Source: Lutraria lutraria (taxonomy: Eukaryota; Mollusca; Bivalvia; Venerida; Mactridae). Taken from it: a DNA stretch of 64,000 bases. Below, in pieces: positions 46,101 through 57,082 of this stretch. The stretch covers positions 580,368 through 644,367 of the forward strand of contig OZ026850.1 of NCBI GenBank assembly GCA_964023205.1, given 5' to 3'. The translations under genes and the position numbers were made by a program. The first letter of the stretch is position 1. Each line of letters starts with the position of its first letter. The notes beneath the pieces were generated by a model that had not been told where the DNA came from, did not search any database, and worked only from the letters and a program-made list of their open reading frames with translations.

Positions 46101-47819
46101 GAGTAACTTAATTTAGGCCTTAGAATATTTTTTGTCTTATTTAGTAGAAGTGAGTCATAAAGAACAACTTGCTCTGGCTACAACTGTGCTTCCAAACAGA
46201 ATGTTATTTATTTCGTGCATCCGCGAATATTCACACGGGAGGCGAAATTGATATTTAGTTAAATTGCACCATTAATTTTGCAATGATTCGATAGTTTACC
46301 AGCTATTTCGTGGAGCTCAAATGGTGCAAATACAAAAAATAGTCTCAATAGTTGTTCGTTTTGGTCGAAAACTCGCACAATGGTACTGTCCTCGATACAT
46401 CGAATACAAAATAGAACTTTCGGTAATAAGCTTCTGCTGATTAAAATTCAACAAATCACAGACTTGAGAAATAAACCTTGATTGATTTCTTTGTAAACTC
46501 CAATGAGAAAGCTCACATTCAAATGCCAGCAGAAGAAGTTGAAGCATGGAATTGTTATCCAATCTCTGGTAAAAATATCACTGACTTATTTATTTCTATG
46601 TTTGCTAGATATGAATATGTTTAATGCAGATCATCAATTATGGTAGGGCCAAACAAAAAAAGTCCTTGTTTCCACAATTTCTTCACAAAATATTGGGTTA
46701 CTAGGTTGGCTAAACTATGTTTTCAAACAGACTTTTTTTATCTATTAAGGGAGTCATAGTGCATATAAAAGTGTTGATAAAAAAGAAATTTAAAAAGGAA
46801 AACTTTGTCTTTGGCTGAAGTTTTGTGGAAACTAGGAATTTTTTTACACTTATTATCATTTCAAAATATGGTAGACACATGTACTAGCTAGTTTGCCAGG
46901 TACGACAAATTTCCAAACAGTTGGTTTGTTCAATTGTTAATTTTTTACAAAATTTTGAATGATGACATGTGGTCGTATTGAATAACAATAGAATGGTTTG
47001 TGTTTCGTAATTTATCTTATCTGTAAATGAACAAAAAAGGTATTGATTAACAAGTGATAATCGTTTATGTTATACAAACGTCTACGCATGTCCATTGAAA
47101 AACAGTTGATATAATTTCTATACAGTTTCATAGGACTGTTGGTGAATGCCCTAAATAGATTTTTGGTAAATTTTAGGGGAATACAGAATATATACATGAC
47201 ATGTATGAGTACATTTGCACTATCATAGACAATTATCAAGGACTTATCTTGTAACTGAATGTAAAGTTTCAACAAAACTAAGAAGACGTCAAATATAATT
47301 CCTTATCTCTACAAGACACAGAGTAAAACAGGGCATTTTTCACAGGAAGGGGAAGGGGCCTTTGCCTTAAATTTGGGGGAAAATAACACATAATGTTTCC
47401 AAAAGGGGAAGAAAAAACTTGATGTAAATTGATTTTAGGGGAAAACTGCATGATTTTCAAGAATTTTCCAGAGGGGAACCGATTGCTGATGGAAACCATG
47501 GGTGAAAATTGCAAAAAAATCGGTTACAATCCCCAAAGTTTGAAAATACTTACAAACTAGGCAGCCCTTTTGACACCCAGCCAAATCTGTTTCTTTCATA
47601 AGAAAATCTGTTAATAAATCTGAATATTAATGAAAACCCTGGGGGAAGACGCCTTTTAACAGCCCCTGCTATAGAAGGACATAAAGCCCTGTAAAAATAA
47701 CAACAGAATATTTTGGTTTCATTGAGTGTTATGTTTCTGTTTGTGGTGTTTTTATTGTTGGTCAATTTCTTGTTTCTGTATGTTCTTGTGTGACTGAAAC
47801 TATCATGTATTACCATTGC

Positions 47820-47998
47820 TTTGCAGATGGTGTTGTTTGTTAATTGTGTTGTTTGTAAACTTATGTTGGTTATCAACTGTGTTGTTTGTTAATTGTGTTG
47901 TCTGTTGATTGTATTGTTTTTAAATTGTGTTGTTTGTAGATTGTGTTGTTTTTAGACTGTGTTGTTTGTGGATTGTGTTGTTTGTAGACTGCATTGTT
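47820..47998. repeat. Degenerate TGTGTTGTTTG-type minisatellite
   Basis: Units of about 17-18 bp such as ATTGTGTTGTTTGTAG repeat roughly ten times. The array resumes at 48949 after an inserted element. Confidence 0.7.
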
Positions 47999-48001
47999 TT
48001 T

Positions 48002-48948
48002 ATTAGCTCACCAGAGCACGAATGTGCTCAGGGTGAGCTTTTGTGATCGCCCTGCGTCCATCGTGCGTCGTTACGTGGCGTCCATGTTTACTTAAAACAA
48101 CATCTCCTCCTACACCGCTATGCCGATTGCAACCAAACTTTGCTGGAATGATCCTTGGGTGGTCCCCTTTCAAAGTTGTTCAAAAAATTAAATTTCATTA
48201 AAAACTCTGGTTGCTATGGCAACAAATAGAAAAAACTTTAAAAATCTTCTTGTCCGAAACCTCAGGGCCTAGAGCTGAGATATTTGGTATGTAGGATTGT
48301 CTAATGGAACTCTACAAAGTTTGTTCAAATTCTTCCCCTGGGGTCAAAATTAGCTCCGCCCCGGGAGGTTACTTGATTTTACATAGACTTATATAGGAAA
48401 TTAAAAAAATCTTCTTGTCAAAAACTACAATGCCTAGAGCTTTGATATTTGGTGTGTAGCATATTCTAGTGGACCTCTACCAAGTTTGTTCAAATTATTG
48501 CCCTAGGGTCAAAATTGGCCCTGCCCCGGGGGTCACTTGATTTATATAGACTTATATAGGAAAATTAAAAAAATCTTCTTCTCCGAAATCGCAAGGCCTA
48601 GAGCTTAGATATTTTGTATGTGGCATTGTCTAGAGGACCTCTACCAAGTTTGTCCAAATTATTGCCCTAGGGTCAAAATTGGCCCTGCCCTGGGGTTTAT
48701 TTTATTTTATATAGGAAAATTTAAAAAATCTTCTTCTCCGAAACCACAAGGCCTAGAGCTAAGATATTTGGTATCTAGCTTTGTCTAATGGACCTCTTTT
48801 AAATCTGTTCATATAATGGCCATGGGATAAAAAACGGCCCAGATGGGTCACTTGATCTTACTTGGACTCGTATAGAAAACTTCAACAATGTTAATCTCCA
48901 AATGACCTTTTCTCCTGGTGAGCATTTATAGGGCCATCATGGCCCTCT
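48002..48948 (+). mobile_element. AGCTCACC...GGCCCTC element, 947 bp, inserted in a minisatellite
   Basis: Starts ATTAGCTCACCAGAGCACGA and ends GGGCCATCATGGCCCTCT. TGTTTTT is found on both sides (47995-48001 and 48949-48955). The body has three or four copies of a unit with AATCTTCTTCTCCGAAA and AAGGCCTAGAGCT. No protein-coding frame. Confidence 0.7.
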
Positions 48949-49107
48949 TGTTTTTGTAGACTGTGTTGTTTGAAGAGTATGTTTTTGTGGTGTTTGTGGA
49001 ATTTGGAGGGGTGGATTTAAGTCATGTTGGCTGGTCTGTGTCTTGTGTGTTGTGTGTTGATATTGATCATGATGGTCAATCGGTGGCCTTGTAGTACATG
49101 AGGTGAC

Positions 49108-49352
49108 CAGCCTCCGTGGTCGAGTGATTAAAGTCACTGACTTCAAATCACTGTAACTTCTCTGATGGAGGGTTGTGGGTTAGAGCCCAGCTACCGACCT
49201 TGTCTTCTTTATGCAAGAAAGTAGGCTGTTGCTTACAGAGGATGGGAGTCTAATACTGGTTCTTCCCAGGAACAATGGTTAGGTGAACTGTCCACTTCAC
49301 ATGACTCTGACTGTTGGAAAGGGGTGTAGAACTCAAGTAAACAAACAAATAA
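49108..49352 (+). repeat. tRNA-derived SINE, family S3
   Basis: CCTCCGTGGTCGAGTGATTA and GTGGGTTAGAGCCC form the head. The body has AGGATGGGAGTCTAATACTG and the tail (AAAC)n. Confidence 0.65.
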
Positions 49353-49820
49353 AGTACATGAGGTAAGGTGGGATTTCTATAGGTCTTGTTTCCTCAGAAT
49401 CTGTATGTTAATTGAAAATTGAAACACTAATCTTAGTAGTGCAACAAAGACATTAGCAAAATTTTTAAAATTCATGAATTTCAAAACTGATATGTCTATG
49501 ACACAATGGTGCTGAATATGATAAGAACAAACCTAATTAATTTCCTGTCAGTGTTCAATAGTTGTAAGGAATCAAAGACATTATAGAAGATTTTCATCTA
49601 TTGTATTTATTCATAACAATGTATATATACAGTTCTTCATGGTTAATTCTGTACTCAACTATGTTATAATATTATAATACAAAAATCTCATAACTTTTGC
49701 TAATATACAGTTTAACAATATTTACATAACGACCATGAATAGTTTTACACATCTGTAGATCTTCATCTGTGAAATAAATTGAGTCACTTTCAATATCATG
49801 TGCACTATAAAGATTAATAA

Positions 49821-49954
49821 GCAACATCCTCCCTTCAACAACAGCATGATTTTTTCCCACTGCATGATTTAACTATTAATTTAAGCTCTCTAGAGCAACA
49901 ACAACATAATTTTGCTACCCCCAAAGGGTGTTGCTTTGGAGAGGTTGCACTGTA
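49821..49954. mobile_element. MITE family M1, left end missing
   Basis: GCAACATCCTCCCTTCAACA to GGAGAGGTTGCACTGTA. Confidence 0.65.
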
Positions 49955-50114
49955 CAACAATACTAACATGACATTTATCAATATGCATGTAGTCCCTTCT
50001 AGTTCTTATTAGTCAATTGCACAGAGAGTCTTACATATACTGAGTGATATATAAGTTTTGATATATAACAGATGGCAAAGATTTAGATGGGCCCAGTGAA
50101 AGTCAAGTTTCAAA

Positions 50115-50310
50115 TATGGGTCACAGTAGGTCATGCCCTTCTATGAAAATTTGACCAAGATGTCGATTTTCTTCCATAATTTATGTGTAGTTGTTGCTGG
50201 CTCCTTGTGGAAGGGTAAGTTAGTACTGGTTAGGGTACAGTCTAGGGGAACCAGCTGATGTATATAACTGAAACAATGTTGAAAAACAGCGTTCAAATCC
50301 ATTGAAAAGT
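50115..50310 (+). repeat. S1 SINE, head missing
   Basis: GGTCATGCCCTTCTATGAAA, TGTGGAAGGGTAAGTTAGTA and TGTATATAACTGAAACAATG. Just beyond the 3' end of gene B. Confidence 0.6.
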
Positions 50311-50492
50311 GAATGTCAATGAAATGTTTCGTAGGATGAGCATCCAGCATTTACACACATAATGATCTCCATTATTTTCTTATCTGATATCTGTACAATT
50401 GTCCTCAGTAACATTTAATGTTTATTACAGACTTACTCTCGATTCATTAGTTGAATCAGTTCATACGAATGCTAGTTTGAATAAAGTTTACA

Positions 50493-50498
50493 TTTATT
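50493..50498 (-). other. Candidate polyadenylation signal of gene B
   Basis: AATAAA on the minus strand, 36 bp after the gene B stop codon. Plausible but unconfirmed. Confidence 0.35.
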
Positions 50499-50533
50499 TA
50501 CATGTTCTCATACAATCCATGTGGATGATGACT

Positions 50534-53500
50534 CTACTGTCTGCCTATACCTTGTATACCAAAGCCATGCAAACCTTTTGGCTTATTTTCAGAGAATCTT
50601 TGTTCAGAATTTCTGTTCTGCGGATAGCAAACGTAAGACTTCATGTTAGGGTTGCCTTTTTTATGGTGAAGTGGGGTCCCTTTTGTTGTTCTATCTATTC
50701 TTCTTGGTCGTGTGTGATTATTAGCACCTGTGAGTGAGTTATGCACCGGTGCCTTACTGTCAATCCCATTACTTGTTGTTGGTTTTTGAGATTCAAATTT
50801 TAATCCTGATAGTTTATAAGCTCTCATTTCTTCATTGACTTCTCTTAGTTGTTTGGCTAACTTAGCATTGTCTTCTTGCAATGGCTGCAGCTGAGCAGTC
50901 AGTCTTTGATTTTCTTCTGCTTTCTCTCTTAGCTGTTGTCCAGTAGTTGCTAATTCTTCTTTCATTTCTTCATTCTTTTCTTCCAACTGGTTCAGCTTTG
51001 TTTCTTGGTTTTTAATAATTTCATGTAATATGCTCTTGTCATCATTTAGCTTCTCAAGTTCTTTATCCTTCTTTTTTATCTGAGCATTTAATTCTCTATT
51101 CTTGTTCTCTTGTTTGTGTAGTGTATCAGCATATTTGTTCTTCAATTCATGGGCCTCTTTTAACTGTTCCTTAAGTTTTTTCTTAGATTCTTTCAAGCTT
51201 ATCACATGAGTCAACAGTGAGAATCTGTCCTTTGCTCCTAGTGCTCTGAAAAATAGGAATATTTGATTTACAGTCAAACCTGTGAACAAAGGGCACCTTT
51301 GGGAAAGACAAAACATGGCCTATATGGACAGGTGGCCATTATGAAGATAGGTTTTAAAAGAATGGCCTTTATTTGGTGGATGGCCGCTAACATTATAAAT
51401 TTCATAAGTTAAAAGTGTATGATATATAACCTTACTTAAAACATTTCTCCACTTCATTAATGAGCTGGTCTAACAGATTGTCCACCATGGCAAATGTGAC
51501 TGGTTGTGGGCTTTGGAAGGATGGTTCTCGCATGTTTCTTGACATGAGGATAAGTTTTAACTTGGTATACCAACACGTGAATGATTCTTGCATCATTCCG
51601 TGTAAGAAACCAGAGTGCTGCGTATTCATTCGTTGCAATGTGGTTTGTGACCTAGTTAATGCTGTCCACTGATTGGTTTCTTCGGTTGATACAGATTCGT
51701 CTCTCGTCGTTGGTGGAATTTGAGCTGAGCTGTGATTGGTTGAATGATTATAAGCCATGCTGATCTCTTCGATACATTTGCTGCAAATATTCAGTTTTTC
51801 TACAGTGTCAAGACTGATCAAAGTTTCTCTTGATGCTGTCAGTGACTGGTTAACTCTATTATCTTCTCCTGAATAATTGTAAATATATAAAACATTTAAG
51901 TCTGATTAATGTGAAAAATATTTTAGTCCCCAGACATTCGAAATGATAGGACATAAATCCTTACCCCTCCGTCCATATGTTTGTTCAAAATTTGGTTTCC
52001 GAGCAATAACTCAAGAAATATTTCATGGATTGGTTTCATATTTCACATGAAGATGTAAGTTTGATTTCCATTAAAATTCAAACATTTTTACAGGAGTTAT
52101 GGCCCTTTTTTAGCAGCAATATGAGAACCACTTTGGCCTGAAGGTGATAAAGCCTGTGTATGTAGATGTGAAAAAGTTTACTAGAAAGATTTACATACGA
52201 AAAATCCCTTCTTCCCTGAAATACAGTAGCCTTCTGCTTAGTCACATGGTCTACAATTTTTTAATTGTGAGCTCTTTGCTTTGAAGCAATTATACTAATA
52301 GAATAACAAAAAGTTAGGACTTTTTTATTGTTACATGAAGGGAGATAATTCTGTTTATTCAAAACCATGGATTGATAATTGGTAAATCTTTAATAATCTC
52401 CCCTTGTCTTTATCCGGATGTATTTGTATGGTTAGATTATATAAAAAGTTACTAAGATTGAATATTGCAATACCAGGTATTTCATCTTAAGAAACAAATT
52501 CAAATTAGCTAAATTTGTATTGGTTGTAGTACAAATTTGGGTGTTTTTTTGTAAATAAGAAAGCTGAAAAAAGCAGTAGACTTGAATTCACTTGTTTATA
52601 ATTTAGGATACACTTTGTTCATTTGTATGATAGACATTATTATATATGTGCAATTGAGCTAAAATTTATTATACAATAAACAACATTAATATTGTACAGT
52701 GAATAACCATCTTATTGCTCTGTGTACTTATTTGTTTAAGATTATTTAAAACACCAGTTTTATATTTTATCAAGATAAAAATTAAGCCCCTTTTTTTCAT
52801 TAAGTTTTCCTGTAAGAGGCCAAACCTTGATTAAAGGAGGCTTTCCATGCTAATTTTGATACATTTGGGATTTCTAGGTGGCCAGTTTTTGTTTCTAAGC
52901 AGTCAGTTTGACCCCTGGCCACCTATTGCAAACACTGAAAGCCAAAAATTGAAAAATATTCCTTGCCACAGATCAGATGAGAATATGGGACAAGCTCTAA
53001 ATAGGTTTTGCAGACCTGAATTATAAACAAGCTTTCATTACCCCAAGCTGAAGTCTCAGAATATTATTTGAAATGTGAAACTAAGAGATGAAAAAATTAT
53101 GAATGTATTAAAATTAAAGGCATTAAAAATACAACACATAAAACTCAATACTTGCCTTCTCTTGATTTTTCCAGTTCTTTTTCTAATTCTGTCAGAATTT
53201 CATTAGCAATGAAACCATTTGCATCTTTTAGTGAATCTATTAAGGCTTGGAATGCATCAGGTCCTCGTTTGACCAGAATATCAAGGAACTTTGATATTCT
53301 TTCATTTTCAGTTCTTTCTGCCTGAAGATGAATCAAGCAGATAAAGTTGGATACAATCTGTTATGTGTCATGTGCATAAAGCTACTATAGTCTGAATCAT
53401 TCTATAGAGAATTGGTTCAGTTTAGCTCCAGTTGAAACATCCATGGATAGTGTTATAATTTAGGTCATCCTTAAAAAATAATGTGTTTGCTGTAATGTTA

Positions 53501-54057
53501 CCTTAGCTCACCAAAAAGGCTACTACTCAACTTTGTTAGCCTCTCAGGCAATTATTTTAAATAAAAAATAACATTTTGACATGTATTTTTGGTTCAATAT
53601 AAAAATTAAATCATAAAAAAATTCTTTTATACCTATCTACCCACCAATTGAAAATTCTCTGGGTAGGGAATTAATTTTGTAAGGATGCCCTTATGTGAAT
53701 GTTTCTTATATTGTTATTTCTTTGAAATTTTGCCTTAATTGATGGAAGCTTTACATCCTGTAGTGATTTGTGCAAAATAAATTAATATGGTTTTACAAAA
53801 ACTCTATCTTCTCATAGGTCTCCCAGATCTCATTGAACAGAAGAGTATCTTAATTATTCCATGGGCACCATTTAAATATTTGGTTCCAGTAGAAGTGGAT
53901 GAAAGTTATAACTTACCTTGATATCTTGTATATGGTCTTCTGTCAGAGTGGATTCTTGCTCTAACTCGTCCAGTACCTTTAGAAAATCCGAATAATATAG
54001 ATTTTCAATTATAAACTGCTTTGTGCCCTTCAGGGACCTTCTTCTTGGTGTGTCCAT
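50534..54057 (-). CDS. Gene B: CARD and coiled-coil protein, 483 aa, 4 exons, one GC-AG intron
   Basis: Exons run 53917-54057, 53156-53321, 51436-51868 and 50534-51245, with phases 0, 1 and 2. The sum is 484 codons including the stop. I start at MDTP, by comparison with the MD- starts of C, D and E; an in-frame ATG at 54072 would add five residues. Residues 1 to about 95 are a CARD with VKRGPDAF. The exon 2 donor is AAG|GCAAGT, a GC donor that keeps the family phase 1. Exon 3 corresponds to exons 3 and 4 of C and D without the intron between them, and contains QPVTFAMVDNLLDQL and KCF (Cys244). Exon 4 starts at the conserved SLLTHVISL and forms a long, Lys/Glu-rich coiled coil to about residue 400, then a short basic tail. 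It lacks the VKLT tail of C and D. Confidence 0.86.
51270..51395. mobile_element. MITE family M2 fragment filling gene B intron 3
   Basis: TACAGTCAAACCTGTGAACA, then AAAGACAAAACATGGCC and AATGGCCTTTATTTGGTGG. The intron spans 51246-51435, so this fragment makes up about two thirds of it. The right terminal repeat is not recognisable. Confidence 0.6.
51955..52115 (+). repeat. GAGTTATGGCCC interspersed repeat, short copy
   Basis: AATAACTCAAGAAATATTTC, ATGGATTGGTTTCATATTTC and CAGGAGTTATGGCCCTTTTT. In gene B intron 2. Confidence 0.5.
53461..53692. mobile_element. MITE family M3, gene B intron 1
   Basis: TAGGTCATCCTTAAAAAATA at left, and GGGTAGGG...TTTTGTAAGGATGCCC at right. The right terminal repeat is damaged. 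Confidence 0.6.
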
Positions 54058-55004
54058 TTTTAATTTAATCATATAATTGATGAGTCAAATTCTTGCACAC
54101 ATTGTAACATTTTACAATGTACAGAGCTAATTAAGAATTTTTCCTTTATAAATTGTTCAAATACATAAATTTTGAACATTTTATTCTTGTGAATTGTTCA
54201 GAGTCAATGACCAGAGTTTTATCTTAATACATAAAAAAGTGAAATTCTCATTAATTCTAACTTCCTGATAGTCTGTTACACTGACCACACTTAATGAATT
54301 ATATCCAATTTAATTCACAATTATACTTAATTGTTTCTGATTTATTTTGTTGAATTTTAAAAAAATCATTATGTTTCCTACAGCCTTATGAAATATATAT
54401 TTATTAGAAGAGTAGCTTCTAAGATCCTGAGAAGAAATAAAAACATAACTGAGCGGAGGTGTTAGGCATTAGCAAATTTGGAAGAAATCCCCGTTCTAAA
54501 ATAAATACGAACGTAAGTGGTTATGTAAGACTGCCAATATTTTCGTTAATTTTTCGTTAATTTTAACTTTTGTTTTGTGTTTGTTTCTCTTCTGTACATT
54601 TTTATTGCATTTAACTTTAATTACGGTATCATTATTAGTAATTAAATAACAATTATCTCACCAGCGGAGCACGCCTAATTGTATTCCATACTAAAACCTT
54701 ACTAGTGTCTATTGTTGAAAAATTGATAAAGAAAATTTAAATGTTACTTAAAGACTTCTGTTGTCATATTGTTGGGTAAGGGGTCATCGATCATACATGT
54801 TAATTTGTAAGTTTCGTCCACCTTTATTTGGATTTCACAATAATAAAAAGAAAAATTCAGTTGTTTAAAATTTACTTTTAGTCTGCAAAAGTCATATTTT
54901 TGATCTCCTATGATTCAAGCATTGTTAGAACAAGACAGAGAAGAAATTATTATTGATCTTTATCTTTAGTCAAACTGGTCTAGGCCAAGATCTGATGACT
55001 CTGT

Positions 55005-55915
55005 CTGCTTTACTTGTAAACTGATGATCTACTGGGTTTGAATCCTGGTTGAAAATTTGACAAAGTGTTGATTTTCCACCATATGTGGTATGGAGATATC
55101 TATTACCAGCCCACTGTGGAAGGGTAAGTTATTGGTTCCTGGTACATTTGTACTGGGTAGAATACAGTCCAAGAAAACTGGTTTGGTGAATCGGCAGCCT
55201 TATATAATGGAAATATCGTTGGAAAATGGCGTTGAATCTATGGACACAAATCAATCAAATGGTTTAAGAAAAACGTTCACCTTGCCAAGATCTTGCATCT
55301 GTGACCTGTAGTCTATTCTGGTCCGCCAACTGGTATTAAAGCTTCAGTTGTTTCATATGCAATTAAACTCATATTATGTACAGTGCAGCCTTTCCAGAGT
55401 GACCCCCTGTTGAGCAACAACCTCCCTTCAACAACAACTTAACTGTGCTTTTCCTAAAGGGTATTGCTATGGAGAGGTTGCACGTACATGTAGTTTTAGA
55501 TCTACTGGGTTTGAATTCTGGTTGAAAATTTGACAAAAAAGTTGATTTTCCTCCATATGTGGAGATATTGCCAGCCCACTGTGGAAGGGTAAGTTACTGA
55601 TTGCTGGTACTGGTTAGAATACAGTCCATCAAAACTGGTTAGGTGAATTGATAGCCGTATGTAATGGAAATATCATTGAAAACAGCGTTATATCCACTGA
55701 CACAAATCAATCAAATTGTTTAAGAAAAACGTTTGCTTTGCCAAGCTTATTAAAGCTTCAATTGTTTCATATGCAAACAAACTCATACAATGTATAGTGC
55801 AACCTCTCCAGAGCAGCCCTCTGTTGAGCAACATCCTCCCGGCAATGACAGCATGATTTTGCTTCTCCCAAAGGGTGTTGCTTGAGGGAGGTTGCACTGT
55901 ACATGTAGTTTTAGA
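55005..55915 (+). repeat. Tandem duplication of a SINE plus MITE block
   Basis: Unit 1 (about 55027-55497) and unit 2 (about 55498-55915) each hold CTACTGGGTTTGAAT, an S1 body (CCACTGTGGAAGGGTAAGTT), CAATCAAAT and an internally deleted M1 MITE (55379-55486 and 55793-55901), and each ends near GTACATGTAGTTTTAGA. Confidence 0.75.
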
Positions 55916-56049
55916 ATCTATAGCAGAAGCAGAAATGACTATAACTAAATTTCTATGTGTATGTAACATATTAAACATTTGAAATGTTGATATAAAGTTA
56001 ATACAAAGTCTACACTAACAAAAAAACAAGTACCTTCTTGATAAGCAGT

Positions 56050-56194
56050 AAAAACCTTAAAAATTGGAATATCTTGAAAATCGGACAATTTTCTAAGTCC
56101 CATTTTCATGGATTGTTTATAAAAATCTCTGTGAAAAATAGGAATTCTCAGAAAGCAGGACTTTTGTCCTAGTCTGGAAGGGGTTTTACTGTAC
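56050..56194. mobile_element. MITE-like element related to the 16-bp satellite shell
   Basis: AGGAATTCTCAGAAAGCAGG, TCTGGAAGGGGTTTTACTGT. The right half matches the right flank of the 42421-43085 array (GAATTCTCAGAAAACTGG), but there is no tandem array here. Confidence 0.55.
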
Positions 56195-56467
56195 TACTGT
56201 GGAATCATTAGTTTTCGTTGGGGATTTAATTTCGTGGATTTCTTGGGTCTACTCATCCACGAAATCAAATCCCCATGAATTTAAATGCAGAGATGAGGCA
56301 TTTCTTTTCAAAAATAAAAAATCCAAGTATTTATATCTCCACAAACTAGCCATTTTAGTAAAAACCACAAAAATTGAGCCCAATGAAAATAAATGAAAAT
56401 ACAGTATTTTTTTAAACAAAATCATTGAAATATGAAGGATAACTTGCTATAGAACCTTTTACCAGTT

Positions 56468-56702
56468 AGGCCATCCATAAAACAATGTTTGTTTGCTGTA
56501 GCCCTACTCAGAGAATTCCAAGTGGGTAGGTAGGTAGGTAGGATTTTATTTTACAATTTAACTTTTTATATTGAACCCAAAATACATGTTGGAATGCTTT
56601 TTTTTAAAATTAACCAGAGAGGCCAAACAAATGTTGGGTAGGGGCCTGTTTGGTGATTAGGTAACATTACAACAAACACAACATTTTTTAAGGATGGCCT
56701 TA
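56468..56702. mobile_element. MITE family M3
   Basis: AGGCCATCCATAAAACAATG at left, and TTTTTTAAGGATGGCCT at right are inverted; GGTAGGTAGGTAGGTAGG lies inside. About 380 bp beyond the stop of gene A. Confidence 0.7.
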
Positions 56703-57017
56703 GACCTATGAAATATGGATGGTCCATTCTAGGCTTTCCGTTAATGTAAACCATTTTTAGAACAAATACAACTGACTTGTTTCCAAAATTTCAGACAATT
56801 TTGAAAGTCAGAAATGTTATTGAAACAGTTTTATGAGATGGTTTTCATAATGAAACTTAGTATTTCATATTTTAAATGTTTGGACCATAAATTCTAATTT
56901 TTACGTTAAGCACTGCAATATAAGTTTTTTTGCACGATTTAAAAAGCAAAATGAAATTGATAAAAATATGCTAGTTGAATTAGATGTATTCAGTAGGTGT
57001 CTTTATACTATCATCTT

Positions 57018-57076
57018 TTTATGATATTTTGATAGTTTTATGATATTTTGATAGTTTTATGATATTTTGATAGTTT
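57018..57076. repeat. 19-bp short tandem repeat, three units
   Basis: ATGATATTTTGATAGTTTT three times, ending 7 bp from the stop codon of gene A; probably in its 3' UTR. Confidence 0.85.
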
Positions 57077-57082
57077 CATAAA

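Noticed and set aside
47550..47876. A 108-codon minus-strand frame
   Set aside because: No motif, no splice context and low-complexity Asn/Thr content; it runs into the TGTGTTGTTTG satellite.
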